Below are positions 28,201-39,326 of a stretch of 64,000 bases of DNA, in pieces. Below the pieces are notes generated by a model. The model was given only the letters and a program-made list of their open reading frames with translations, did not search any database and was not told where the DNA came from. The stretch is from Apostichopus japonicus (lineage: Eukaryota; Echinodermata; Holothuroidea; Aspidochirotida; Stichopodidae), in the NCBI RefSeq assembly GCF_037975245.1, contig NC_092572.1:32337989-32401988 (forward strand), written 5' to 3'. Numbering within the stretch: the first letter of the stretch is position 1; every line of letters begins with the position of its first letter. The translations under genes were made by a program, and so were the position numbers.

Positions 28201-29329
28201 CGGTATCGTAAATTCAATTTATCGGTATCGCGCATTCGATTTGTCGGTATCGCACATTCGACTTATCGGTACCGCACATTCGATTTATCGGTACCGCATA
28301 TCGATTAATCGGTATCGCACATTCGATTTATCGGTACCGCACAATCGATTTATCGGTACCGCACATTCGATTTATCGGTATCGCAGGTTTGATTTATCGC
28401 TCTCGCACGTTCGATTAATCGGTACCGCACATCCGATTTATCGGTATCGCGTATTCGATTTATCGGTATCGCACATTCGATTTATCGGTATCGCACATTC
28501 TATTTATCGGTATCGCATATTCGATTTATTGGTATCGCACATTCGATTTATCGGTATCCCACATTCGATTTATCGGTAACGCACTTTCATTTGATCGGTA
28601 CGGCACAATCGAATTATCGGTACCGCACAATGGATTCATCGGTACCGCACATTCGATTTATCGGTACCGCACATTCGATTTAATGGTATCGTAAATTCAA
28701 TTTATCGGTATCGTACATTCGATTTATCGGTACCGCATATCGATTAATCGGTATCGAACATTCGATTAATCGGTTTCGCACATTCTATTTATCGGTACCG
28801 CATATCGATTAATCGGTATCGCACATTCGATTTATCGGTATCGCACTTCCGAATTATCGGTACCGCACTTTCATTTGATCGTTCCGGCACAATCGATTTA
28901 TTGATACCGCACAATCGATTCATCTTTATCGCACTTTAGATTGATCGGTACCGCATAATCTATATATCGGTACAGCACAATGGATTTATCAGTACCGCAC
29001 ATTCGATTAATCGGTTTCGTAAATTCAATTTATCGGTATCGCACATTCGATTAACCGGTATCGCACGTTCTATTTATCGTTACCGCACATTCGATTTATC
29101 GGTACCGCACATTCGATTTATCGGTCCCGCACTATCGATTTATTAGTACCGCACATTCGATTAATCGGTATCGCACGGTCGATTTATCGGTACTGCACTT
29201 TCTATTTATCGGTACCGCAAATTCGATTAATCGCTATCGTAAATTCGATTTATCGGTATCGCACATTCGATTGATCGGTCTCGCACATTCGATTTATCGG
29301 TACCGCACAATTGATTTATAGGTACCACA

Positions 29330-30190
29330 ATACGAATTAATCGGTCTCGCACATTCGATTTATCGGTACCGCACAATCGATTTATCGGTACCGCTTATTC
29401 AATAAATCGGTACCGCACAATCGAATAATCGGTACCGCACATTCGATTGATCGGTATCGTTGATTCATTTTTATCGGTATCGCGCATTCGATTTATCGGT
29501 CCCGCACAATCGATTTATCGGTACCGCATTTGATTAATTGGTATCGTAAATTCGATTTATCGGTATTGCACTTTCGATTTATCGTTATCGCACATTCGAT
29601 TTATCGGTACCGCACATTCGATTTATCGGTACCGCACATTGGACTTACCGGTATTCGATTCGATTAATAGGTATCGCAGGTTCAATTTATCGGTACCGCA
29701 CATTCGAATTATCGGTTCCGCACAATCGATTTGTCGGTATCGTAAATTCATTTTTATCGGTACCGCACATTCGATTTATCGGTACCGCACGTTCGATTTA
29801 TCGGTACCGCACATTCGATTTATCGGTACCGCACAATTGATTTATAGGTACCACAATACGAATTAATCGGTCTCGCACATTCGATTTATCGGTACCGCAC
29901 AATCGATTTATCGGTACCGCTTATTCAATAAATCGGTACCGCACAATCGAATAATCGGTACCGCACATTCGATTTATCGGTATCGTTGATTCATTTTTAT
30001 CGGTATCGCGCATTCGATTTATCGGTCCCGCACAATCGATTTATCGGTACCGCACATTCGATTTATCGGTACCGCACATTGGACTTACCGGTATTCGATT
30101 CGATTAATAGGTATCGCAGGTTCAGTTTATCGGTACCGCACATTCGAATTATCGGTTCCGCACAATCGATTTGTCGGTATCGTAAATTCA
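29330..30190. repeat. 526-bp offset duplication in the 22-bp array
   Basis: The marker AATAAATCGGTACCG at 29401 recurs at 29927 (offset 526), together with neighbouring variants such as GTTGATTCATTTTTATCGG. The block containing GGACTTACCGG recurs at 29641 and 30080 with a different offset (about 439), so segments between these markers were gained or lost after duplication. Confidence 0.7.
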
Positions 30191-31619
30191 TTTTTATCGG
30201 TATCGCGCATTCGATTTATCGGTCCCGCACAATCGATTTATCGGTACCGCATTTGATTTATCGGTATCGTAAATTCGATTTATCGGTATTGCACTTTCGA
30301 TTTATCGTCATCGGACATTCGATTTATCGGTACCGCACATTCGATTTATCGGTATTCGATTCGATTAATCGGTATCGTAGGTTCGATTTATCGGTACCGC
30401 ATTTTCGATTTATCGGTACCGCACAATTGATTGATCGGTACCGCACATTCGATTTTTCGGTACAGCACATTCGATTTATCGGTATCGAACATTTGATTTA
30501 TTTGTACCGAACAATCGATTTATCGGTACCGCACAATCGATTTATCGGCACCGCACAATCGATTTATTAGTATCGCACATTCAATTAATCGGAATCGCAC
30601 GTTCGATTTATCAGTACCGCACTTTCTATTTATCGGGCCGCACATTCGATTAATCGTATCGTAAATTCGATTGATCGTTATGGCACATTCGATTTATCGG
30701 TATCTCACATTCGATATATCGGTACCGCACATTCGATTAATCGGTATCGCACGTTCGATTTATCGGTACCGCACAATCGATTGATCAGTACCGCACAATC
30801 GATTTATCGGTCTCGCACATTCGATTTATCGGTACCGCACAATCGATATATCGGTACCCCATATACTATAAATCGGTACCGCACAATCGAATTATCGGTA
30901 GCGCACATTCCATTTATCGGTACCGCACATTCGGTTAATGGGTATCGCACATTCGATTTATCGGTATTGCATGATCGATTTATCGTTATCGCATATTCGA
31001 TTTATCGGTAACGCACAATCGATTTATCGATATTGCATTTTGATTACTGGGTATCGCAGGCTCGATTTATCGGTACCGCACTTTCGATTTATCGGTACCG
31101 CTTATTCGATAAATCGGTACCGCACAATCGAATTATCGGTACCGCACATTCGATTTATCGGAATAGTTAATTCATGTTATCGGTATTGCATTTTCGATTT
31201 ATCGGTATCGCACATTCGATTTATCGGTACCGCACATTCGATTTATCGGTACCGCACATTTGATATATCGGTATCTCACGTTCGAATTATCGGTACCGCA
31301 GAATCGATATATAGGTACCGCATATACAATAAATCGGTACCGCACAATCGATTTATCGGTATCGCACAATCGATTTATCGGTACCGCACAATCGATTTAT
31401 TTGTACCGCACATCCTATTAATCGGTATCGCACGTCCAATTTATCGGTACCGCACTTTCTATTTATCGGTACCTCACATTCGATTCATCGGTATCGTAAA
31501 TTCGATTTATCGTTATCGCACATTCGATTTATCGGTATCGCACATTTGATTTATCGGTACCGCAGATTTGATTAATCGGTATCGCACGTTCGATTTATCG
31601 GTACCGCATTTTTGATTGA

Positions 31620-32000
31620 TCGGTACCGCACAATCGATTTATCGGTCTCGCACATTCGATTTATCGGTACCGCACAATCGATTTATCGGTACCGCATATT
31701 CGATAAATCTGTACCGCACAATCGAATTATCGGTACCGCATATTCGATTTATCGGTATCGTAAATTCATTTTATCGGTATCGTGCATTCGATTTATCGGT
31801 CCCGCACATTCGATTTATCGGTACCGCACAGTCGATTTATCGGTACCGCATATTCGATAAATCTGTACCGCACAATCGAATTATCGGTACCGCATATTCG
31901 ATTTATCGGTATCATAAATTCATTTTTTCGGTATCGCGCATTCGATTTATCGGTCCCGCACAATCGATTTATCGGTACCGCATTTGATTTATCGGTACCG
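31620..32000. repeat. 154-bp (seven-monomer) tandem duplication near the array edge
   Basis: CGATAAATCTGTACCGC at 31701 recurs at 31855, an offset of 154 bp or exactly seven monomers. The flanking monomers match in order, with scattered substitutions. This is the smallest clear higher-order unit and lies next to the array boundary at 32076. Confidence 0.8.
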
Positions 32001-32076
32001 TAAATTCGATTTATCGGTATTGCACTTACGATTTATCGTTATCGCACATTCGATTTATCGGTACCGCACATTCGAT

Positions 32077-34700
32077 GACGGTCCGTTGTAGATCCACCGT
32101 CTTGAGTTGTGTTGTAAATTGCAGGTCAAGGGTCATTTCAGTCAGCAGAGGTCAACAATTGAAAGTCTTTTAATTAATATCTGATATCGTAAGGTATCCA
32201 TGTCTACCATACGCTATATGTAGCGCCAATTTTAAGTACAATAAATCCCGAAGTGAAGGTGATATGTTGTCTTTAAATCCATCATCAACTCTACAAGATA
32301 TTTTCGATGTTCATTCTTATTTGCATAAACCTCGTATACATTACAACCGTAATGGTTCAGTACAAGAACGGTTATCGTTTTTGCTTTTTGTTGGTTTGTT
32401 GGACAGATAATTTGATCTGAGAATGGAGATGAAATTCCCTCAAACTTTAGGATAGCTCCAAAGGTAAAAGTTGGATGAACGTCAATGCTCGAGATGTAAT
32501 TTCACAAGAACCTGAAGTGGAAAATCCAACCTTCCTGCAGATCGTGTTTGAATAAAATATGACTTTAAGAAATACAAACTCGGTTTTACTTTTTTGTTAC
32601 GTACTAAAGATTTATTGTATTATACATTATTTGCCCCCCCCCCCCCCTACAAAAAATATGCAATAGACATATAACAATACTTAGTCTCATTTTGAGCAAC
32701 AAGGACGGTGATGGGGGGGGGGGGTGGAGGTGACTGTATCAATCAATTATAGAAGAACCAAATGTGGAAAAGATAGGGGTGTGGTCAATGTTTGACCGTC
32801 TTCTTTCTTCAACGTCCGTCATCCCCTCCATAGCTCTCATCATGCCATCCATACTGGTCCCCGAGCTTCCGTATCATCGTCACCTTCAAATACAAGTTAT
32901 CGTGACTAGGTATAAGCTGCCCAACAAAACCCAAAAGGGTAATATAATGGAGGTGCTGTAGGCAAGGCTATATGAACACATAATATTTAGTTAAACACCA
33001 TATGAGAACGCTGAACTGACCTCACTGGAAAACGTCACACAATTTCATTAACGGGATAATGTACTACAAATTTGAATTATTCATTTTAATACAAACAAAA
33101 TGAGAATATGAATAGATCCATTCCTCTTACTTGTATTTTGTAACCTATTGGAATCAAAAGGGCCTACACGTATCCGTGTAAAGAAACCCACTGAAGTTTT
33201 TCATAATTATGCATATCATAAACGCAATTACCATAAACAGTTTATTAACGTATATGATCCGGGGGATAAAGGAATTAAAGGGATTTGTTCATGTTTATGA
33301 GAACTACATACTTTAGGGAGTAACCAGTGTGTGACCATAATGTGGTAACCACGAGGTCACTGGTTTGAAACTCATTCTAGCCCAAAGTGGAAAATCATAC
33401 TCTTTAATTTCTGTTCAAGATTTAATACGTTTACATCATGTCACACCTATATATCTTTTAAGTGGATGTCAATTTTAACTGTCAAATGTCGCATTCAGAT
33501 TGTCACAGAATTGACGTAGAACAAACTGCACACGTCTACAATCTGGCAGTATACCATACACGGCCAATGAAGGGCACAGGAGGTATACACTTCGACATTT
33601 TGAAGTATACTGACCCATCTTGAAAATTTTGCCGCATTTTGTAATAATGTCACGTGGGGTTTATATAACACCGTAAAACCCAATAATGTGGACTAGAATG
33701 TTGACGAGGGCAAGAGCCTTACCACGAAGAACATTATTTTCGCAGGCGCCCAACAAGCGATCTGATCAGCCCCCCCCCCCCTCCCCCAACTCCCTTACTT
33801 TGATATGGATTTCCACATTACCGACCCGAATATAACTATCGCAAAACGTAACTTAATACTATATATGGCAATTTGTTCATAGAGGGACTGATGGGCAGGG
33901 TAGGAGAACGAAGGCCGGGAATTTAGTGATGGGACCGGTCCCAAAAATCTTAACCTGGTTTGCGTCTCAGCGGTTTGGTCGGTCTAGCGGGTATGCGTTC
34001 ATACGTACTCAATCTAAAACCAAACTCGGTCAATACTATTACATGGGCTTAATATTGGCTATACAGGCCTTCAGTCACGTAACGGTAAGAATGGTTCGTT
34101 TAATTAAATTAACCTGCGAACTGATTTGTACATCCAACACCTGCTCTTTCTTTGCTTTGAACCTGCTTCAGGAGGCCGCGGCTATTCATAGACTAGTTAG
34201 TAACTGTAATATCATTCAACCCTTATTATTAAATAGTTGAGTCGATGTTATACTACTTACAAGCCAATCAAATATTGTTTGATTCTTTCAAGTATAGAGA
34301 GATTCTGTTCATTTTTTTTGGGACCTACCACTAAATTACCGGGAGGGGGGGGGGTCAGTTTATGAGCGTAAGAGTCCCTTCCGCCTCAAACTGACAAAGT
34401 AAAACAAATTAACTTACTAATAAATTACAAGGTATTGAGGAGTTTAAGGGACTAAGAATGGTTTTGGTTACAGCTCAATCATCATAATTCTAGAACTTTT
34501 GTTTATATTGCACATTAACACAGTGAGTTTTACAGAAAAGATTAGCATGTGACAAAATCTACAATTCTTACAATCGCAGCTGGGGCCTTCGATTATTCAT
34601 ATGCATAAATCTCGTATGCGTATAATCGTACACTGAGAATGACGACCTGAAACTGTTACAATAAAAGTGTAATTTTTCTTTTTAAAGTATTAAGGTGTTT
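32077..34700. other. Unique AT-rich intergenic DNA with poly(C) and poly(G) runs
   Basis: I recognise no gene here. The open frames of 60-104 codons (for example at 32764, 33495 on the minus strand, and 33926) lack domains and supporting context. Homopolymer runs stand out: 14 C at 32634-32647, a G run near 32714, a C run near 33770 and a G run near 34346. One tRNA-like SINE fragment is listed separately. Confidence 0.7.
33310..33385 (+). repeat. Possible tRNA-derived SINE fragment
   Basis: The stretch contains GGTTTGAAACTC at about 33362, one change from a pol III B-box (GGTTCGAAACC type), preceded by GTGGTAACCACGAGGTCACT. The arrangement resembles the head of a tRNA-derived SINE. No complete tRNA fold, tail or target-site duplication was seen, so this is a weak call. 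Confidence 0.35.
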
Positions 34701-35237
34701 GACATGTCTATTTTGTATGAAAGAGCACAAAAAAAAAAGACAAAAAAGAACAGTGAAGACACTACCATGATAGCATGATAGCATGGAGATATGACACTTT
34801 GAAGATATCAAAATTTCTTTGAAAACGACTGGTTTAGACTGACTAACTATGAGGGTGTGACGTCACATCCTAACTTCCTTACCATCTGTGAATATATTTC
34901 TTTAAAAATTATTTACATTTTTTAACACATTTGAAAATAATATAATCAAAAATTCTTCAGATGTTTAATCTCAAATACTTCCTTTGACAAATATGAGATC
35001 TCATGACATATCTTTTGGTTGAAAGTCATGAAATCTCACAAAATATTTAGAGAAAAAAACAAAGACTTTACAGGAATGTGAGGATATGACATCACAGTTA
35101 GTCAGATTTCAGCAGTTTCTACACAATCTGATAAAACTTTACACTTGAATATCTCTGTAACCGAAAAAGATATTTGAACATTTTTTTACCATTGTGTTTC
35201 TTTTATTGTACTCTTTCATATAACATAAACATATGTG
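34701..35237. mobile_element. Foldback / long-inverted-repeat MITE, about 0.54 kb
   Basis: The left arm (about 34701-34890) and right arm (about 35065-35237) are imperfect reverse complements. Paired landmarks include TATGAAAGAG (34716) with CTCTTTCATA (35211), and CTGACTAACT (34839) with AGTTAGTCAG (35097). Also paired are TGTGACGTCACATCC (34856) and its decayed partner GGATATGACATCACA (35083). The loop is AT-rich. The structure is typical of a palindromic MITE or Foldback-type element; the superfamily cannot be assigned because no clear target-site duplication is visible. Confidence 0.6.
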
Positions 35238-35469
35238 GCAACTGAACCAATCCTTTAATAACGACTACGTATTTGAGATGCGTTCCCGTTTTATGGTTCG
35301 CCATGTGGGACAAATATAACATACTTTGTACCCGTATTAATTCCAATATAGACACGCATATTTTATTAGCTAATCGGAAGGTCGATTTCTATGGTTGTCC
35401 TAAATCGTATATTAATTCAAATACATACATGTATTATCAGCTGATTTAATACTTGATATATTCGAATTA

Positions 35470-35519
35470 ATACGCATATATATATTGGAATTATATATAT
35501 ACTCCAATTAGTATGCGTA
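35470..35519. repeat. Short AT-rich inverted repeat
   Basis: Left arm 35470-35489 (ATACGCATATATATATTGGA) pairs with right arm 35503-35519 (TCCAATTAGTATGCGTA) with a few mismatches around a 13-nt AT loop. A related motif, ATTCCAATATAGACACGCAT, lies near 35341, so this may be part of a small AT-rich dispersed repeat. Confidence 0.5.
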
Positions 35520-37000
35520 AAATATATGGTATATTTGTTTCCCCAGTGCCTACCATACCCGTTCGAGCAGCTCCTGCAAGATTAAACTAGTATCGGCCTA
35601 ACCGAAGAAACAGAGAACCAAAGAGGAGTAGGGTGAGGGAGGAGGGTGGTCAGACCGAGCACCATCCTTCCCTGGGAATCCATTATAAACTGCAGAACCC
35701 ACCCAGTGACCATGCTACCACCTACGGACATACTGTCCGTGAACAAGGAACTCATTACTTCCATTGTATGGCTATACAATGGATGCTGCCCGTGTGATTT
35801 ACTGTTACGAAGAGAAAGAGAAACTGCACTATAGCTGGCTTAACATGTCAGCAACCTTAGAATATCGAATACCGTCAAATATTGAAATAGAATAATAAAC
35901 CACTCAACCTTTGTAACTTTAGTTGTGGAGCTCAGTTGAATATAAATGTGTTATTCATTGTTCTCTCGTAGCGAGTTTAAAGCACAAAGTACTTGTGAGA
36001 TTGACATTATATGGAATCTATGTAAAAGCCCTGGTGGGATCCAGGGAGAATCCCCAGAGTCGTAGGATTCAAGATATTTCTTGTTCTCTCACTGCACTGC
36101 TTGTAGACTTGTAATCTTAAACGCAGAACCATAAGACAGAATATAGACACATTCCAAAGATCGATGTGTTTCATTGAAATAAAATTCAAAGTTCCTGTAT
36201 GGTCTCAGACGGCGATACCCGGAAGTTGCAGCATTTTGTTTTGGTTTATTTGAGCGTAAAAGAGAGTCCTTCAGAAGACGACCCTGGATTTCTTACAATT
36301 TGAATTTCATGTAAAACATGAAAATATTAATAAATTAAACCGTGGATCACCGATAAAGCGTGCTATGCGGTGACGGGTTAAGACGTGATCTCTAGTCCCT
36401 TAAATTTCCCTTTTATATGCAATAGATACAGGTTGGTTTTTGCACTTCCAAAATGTTTGCCCCATTAACTGTTTGCTTTTTTCTTGTGTTGAGCCCCCTC
36501 CCAACTTTGCAACTGCTGGTGCCGCCACTGCCAGCAAAAACCAAAGATGATTTAAAGAGTAATTCCGGCGACTGTCAGGAAAACGTTGAAATCATTCACA
36601 ATGGTATAATATAATGTGTGGGTGTCACTTTAATCACAAATTTCTGTTCAAGAGTGCAAAACACAGTACAGGGCAGAGCTGGAACGTGTTCATTAGTTAG
36701 CTGAACGCTGCATTGGTTCAAGCCTTCCGTCAGTCTCATCCATATATGAAGAGAAACTGATGAAGAAACTAAATAATATTAAAGAAGATCACACACACCC
36801 TTTTAAAAGTCTTATCGTGTTCAACAGATCCGGGATGCTATTACATGTGCCCCATACTAAAACGTCCAGGTTCCGTAATTCTTTCTTACCTGAGGCAATA
36901 CACTTGTTTAACTCGCATGCAAAGTGATCTGGTGTGTGATCTGTTATACTTGCAGTCTCTGTGCTGCTTTTATTACTGTTCTGGTTCTGCCTATTTAGTT
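35520..37000. other. Intergenic DNA without a recognised gene
   Basis: Several frames of 60-65 codons overlap on both strands here, none with a domain or codon pattern I trust. At 36518-36530 a GGTGCCGCCACTG motif matches the right end of the local hAT-like MITEs, but no left end was found, so it is at most a truncated copy. A tRNA-like B-box lies at 36715. Confidence 0.6.
36690..36730 (+). repeat. Possible tRNA-derived SINE head
   Basis: GGTTCAAGCC at 36715-36724 fits the pol III B-box consensus exactly and is preceded by GTTAGCTGAACGCTGCATT. No complete tRNA fold or 3' tail was identified. It could be a SINE relic or chance. Confidence 0.35.
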
Positions 37001-37008
37001 GTTCTCGA

Positions 37009-37379
37009 CAAGGGCGTAGGAACGGGGGGGGGGGCTGGGGGCGCCAGCCCCCCAGTGAAAAACGTGGAGGGGCGGAAGTATCATTCCGCCCCCCCCGGTT
37101 CGCAGGTCAGAAAACCCCTTTTTCATTTCCAAATGAGAAAAAAAATCTCATTTGGAGCACCGAATTGCATCTAAGGCCAGGTGAAAATACAAAATTAAGT
37201 TTACAAAATGGAGTGGGTGTTGAAGTATGCTATATTGCACCAAATTGCATCTGAGGCCACCTGGAAATGCAAAAAGTTCCAAAGGGGAGAGGGACACCCC
37301 CTCCCCTTAAACCCCTCCCCCAGGCCGGCCATCAGTCTTCAGCCCCCCCCCCACTCAAAAGTACCTTCCTACGCCACTG
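37009..37379. mobile_element. hAT-like MITE, 371 bp, with 8-bp target-site duplication
   Basis: The element starts CAAGGGCGTAGGAA and ends TTCCTACGCCACTG; the termini are inverted repeats with two mismatches near the tip. Flanks are GTTCTCGA (37001-37008) and GTTCTCGT (37380-37387), an 8-bp duplication with one change. Inside the left end a G run leads into CTGGGGGCGCCAGCCCCC, a GC palindrome. The right side has matching C runs. It has no coding capacity. The internal stretch at 37273-37330 is closely related to the flanks of the nested insertion at 38522. Confidence 0.88.
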
Positions 37380-37505
37380 GTTCTCGTAGTTGTTCACTAA
37401 TAGCTTGTTTATTTTATGGTTCTGTTTGTATTCCCTACTGTCTTATGTTTACTGTCGCAGGGAAATCATTTTCCGTTTTTTGTTTTCTGAAGTGGACAAT
37501 ATAGT

Positions 37506-37538
37506 TTCTATCTATCTATATATCCATCTATCTATCTA
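37506..37538. repeat. TCTA microsatellite
   Basis: A short imperfect tetranucleotide run (TCTA/TCCA units) lies between two MITEs. It is an ordinary microsatellite. Confidence 0.85.
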
Positions 37539-37606
37539 ATTCTAGTTCACCACTGACTTCCTGGAATGACACAGTGCATAGTCTACATACTATGTATGGT
37601 CATTAC

Positions 37607-39318
37607 CAGTGGCGTCGCCAGGGGGGCAGGGGGCACGTGCCCCCTGGAAAACCTAGTGCCCCCCCGAGTGCCCCCCCCCATCTGAGATTTGGGTTGGTAA
37701 AAAATATATATATATATTTTGTTATATTCAACTCCCAACATCTGAGTTGGTTTTTCATAAGGACAAAGAAGCACAGTAATTCGTATTTTCTTCAAATGAG
37801 CTGCGAAAAAATGAAAAAGTTTATCCTTGAACGTCGGGTATCGAAGTCGTAACCCGCGCCATCACAACAGGTGTCGATATTTACATTGAATGTGTCAGTG
37901 CTCACGCCATACCAGCGTATATACACGTCCGCTTCGCGAGCTACATGACTGTGAGAAGGGAGGGTACTGCGGTATGTTGCCTTGGTCTGAGGTTGACAGG
38001 TTAGGAGCTGACGAAATGTGAGAATGTGAGGGTCCGCAGGCACCATACTTGCCTATATTTGTGGACCCATATATTAACCCTGTTGTGTAGGGGGTGCAGA
38101 GGTCATTTGAGGCCAGATGCTTGTAGGAACAAATGGCGAATGTTCACACCTGCATACTGAGCCATACTCGATGTGTGATCAAACTTTGGATTGCATGGTG
38201 AGATCCCTGATAGGAGCCAATAACGATGCTGGAACCTGTTACATCTTAATAGATAATGGGCGAAAACGAGAAGGACAAGAAAGGAGTCGGGGGTCATTCA
38301 CACATTAATTCAACAAATGTAGGTTCTATTGATAGGGTTAGGCATAATATCGGCAGCATGTGGTTCATATCCTCTGCAAAATTCTGCGCCTTGTTAAAAC
38401 TCATTACCTCAAAAATAGCAATTTCTGGAGATATCTTCAAATCGAATTTAGCATCAAAAGTGGCAGCATTTTGCATCTAGCCCATCTTCCGTATGCGAAA
38501 ATTTTCCAAAGGGGAGGGGGGCAGTGGCGGTGGAACCGGGGGGGGGGCTTGGGGGCTCAGCCCCCCCCCCCCATGAAAAAGTTGAGGGGCAAATGCATGA
38601 TAAGCCCCCCCAATATTTACCAAGGATCCGAAACGTGCATCTGCCCATTTTTCAATGCATACTTGTCGATCTGTCCGATGCACACGTATGCTATATAGGC
38701 GTAATAATTTCAGTAAATGCTGGGGGGACCCTCGGCCCGTCCCCTGGCTATAGACCACATTGTCACCCCAACCGCGTCTTCACGCCCCGTGAAAAGTGGA
38801 AGCAGTGAGTGTGAGTACCGGTAAGCGCAACACAACTTCGTCTTAGGCCAATGACTTGCTTCATTTCAGCCAGTTCTCCAACATCCCCTTACTACACTCA
38901 AAAACGTCTTTGCGAGTACACTAGTAATACCTACTCTCTTAAAACACCATCGAATATACAAATTACTATGTTTTTACAGACTTTTACGTGCAATCTGAGA
39001 AATTACAGGCTTGAGACCTATATTTTAGGGCTAGGTATTTGCAGCATAAAACACTCGGGAAGTGCCGTTTCCGGCCATCTGGGGGTTTGAAAAACCCAAA
39101 ATTTTCTTATACGCTCCGCGCCAATGTATGGTGGCGCTCCGCTTAGATAGTCTCTACACATTAGCCCTCCTCCCAATAATTTTCCCGTTCCGCCACGCCT
39201 GGAGGGGCACCCCTCCCCTTAGACCCCTCACCCAGGACGGCGATCCGTATCCACCTAAGTGCCCCCCATCAAATGCTGGTGCCCCCCCCCCAGACTGAAA
39301 AGTCTGGTGACGCCACTG
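37607..39318. mobile_element. hAT-like element, 1712 bp, with perfect 8-bp target-site duplication
   Basis: The left end is CAGTGGCGTCGCCAGG and the right end CTGGTGACGCCACTG, imperfect inverted repeats. The flanks are identical: GTCATTAC at 37599-37606 and at 39319-39326. An exact 20-bp palindrome with a CACGTG centre sits at 37627-37646 just inside the left end. No transposase is visible, so it is non-autonomous. A second element (38522-39201) is nested inside it; without that insertion the host element would be about 1.0 kb. Confidence 0.9.
38522..39201 (-). mobile_element. Nested hAT-like MITE, 680 bp
   Basis: The insertion starts CAGTGGCGGTGGAACCGGGG and ends CCCGTTCCGCCACGCCTG. Its flanks GAGGGGGG and GAGGGGCA agree at six of eight positions. 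The flanking host sequence (TTTTCCAAAGGGGAGG on the left, CACCCCTCCCCTTAGACCCC on the right) is found joined and uninterrupted in the neighbouring MITE at about 37273-37315, giving a paralogous empty site. It carries the dispersed core on the minus strand at 39060-39155. Confidence 0.75.
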
Positions 39319-39326
39319 GTCATTAC

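Larger units (their letters stand above)
3136..32076. repeat. 22-bp satellite array, main part (about 1,300 monomers)
   Basis: An uninterrupted tandem array of 22-bp monomers ends at about 32076, where the sequence turns unique (GATGACGGTCCGTTG). Each monomer holds a near-palindromic decamer CGAT-NN-ATCG, mostly with TT, TA or TG in the middle, overlapping a second dyad CGGTAYCG. Variable positions fall mainly in four places: CACATT/CACAAT/CACGTT/CACTTT before the decamer, and TATC/TACC within the second dyad. About three CpGs per monomer are retained. Three monomers make 66 bp, so conceptual translation gives a 22-residue cycle (HSIYRYR, TFDLSVP, HIRFIGTA). These frames mostly begin at TTG or GTG rather than ATG. 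They are artefacts and are not listed as genes. Confidence 0.97.

Noticed and set aside
1-32076. CRISPR-like repeated structure
   Set aside because: Units are directly adjacent with no unique spacers, and the context is eukaryotic; this is a tandem satellite.
33926-34240. 104-codon plus-strand frame
   Set aside because: No domain, no splice or promoter context, and a length expected by chance in this much AT-rich DNA.
36845-37504. Glycine/proline-rich frames around the G and C runs
   Set aside because: They fall within a MITE with terminal repeats and target-site duplication, and the composition comes from homopolymer runs.
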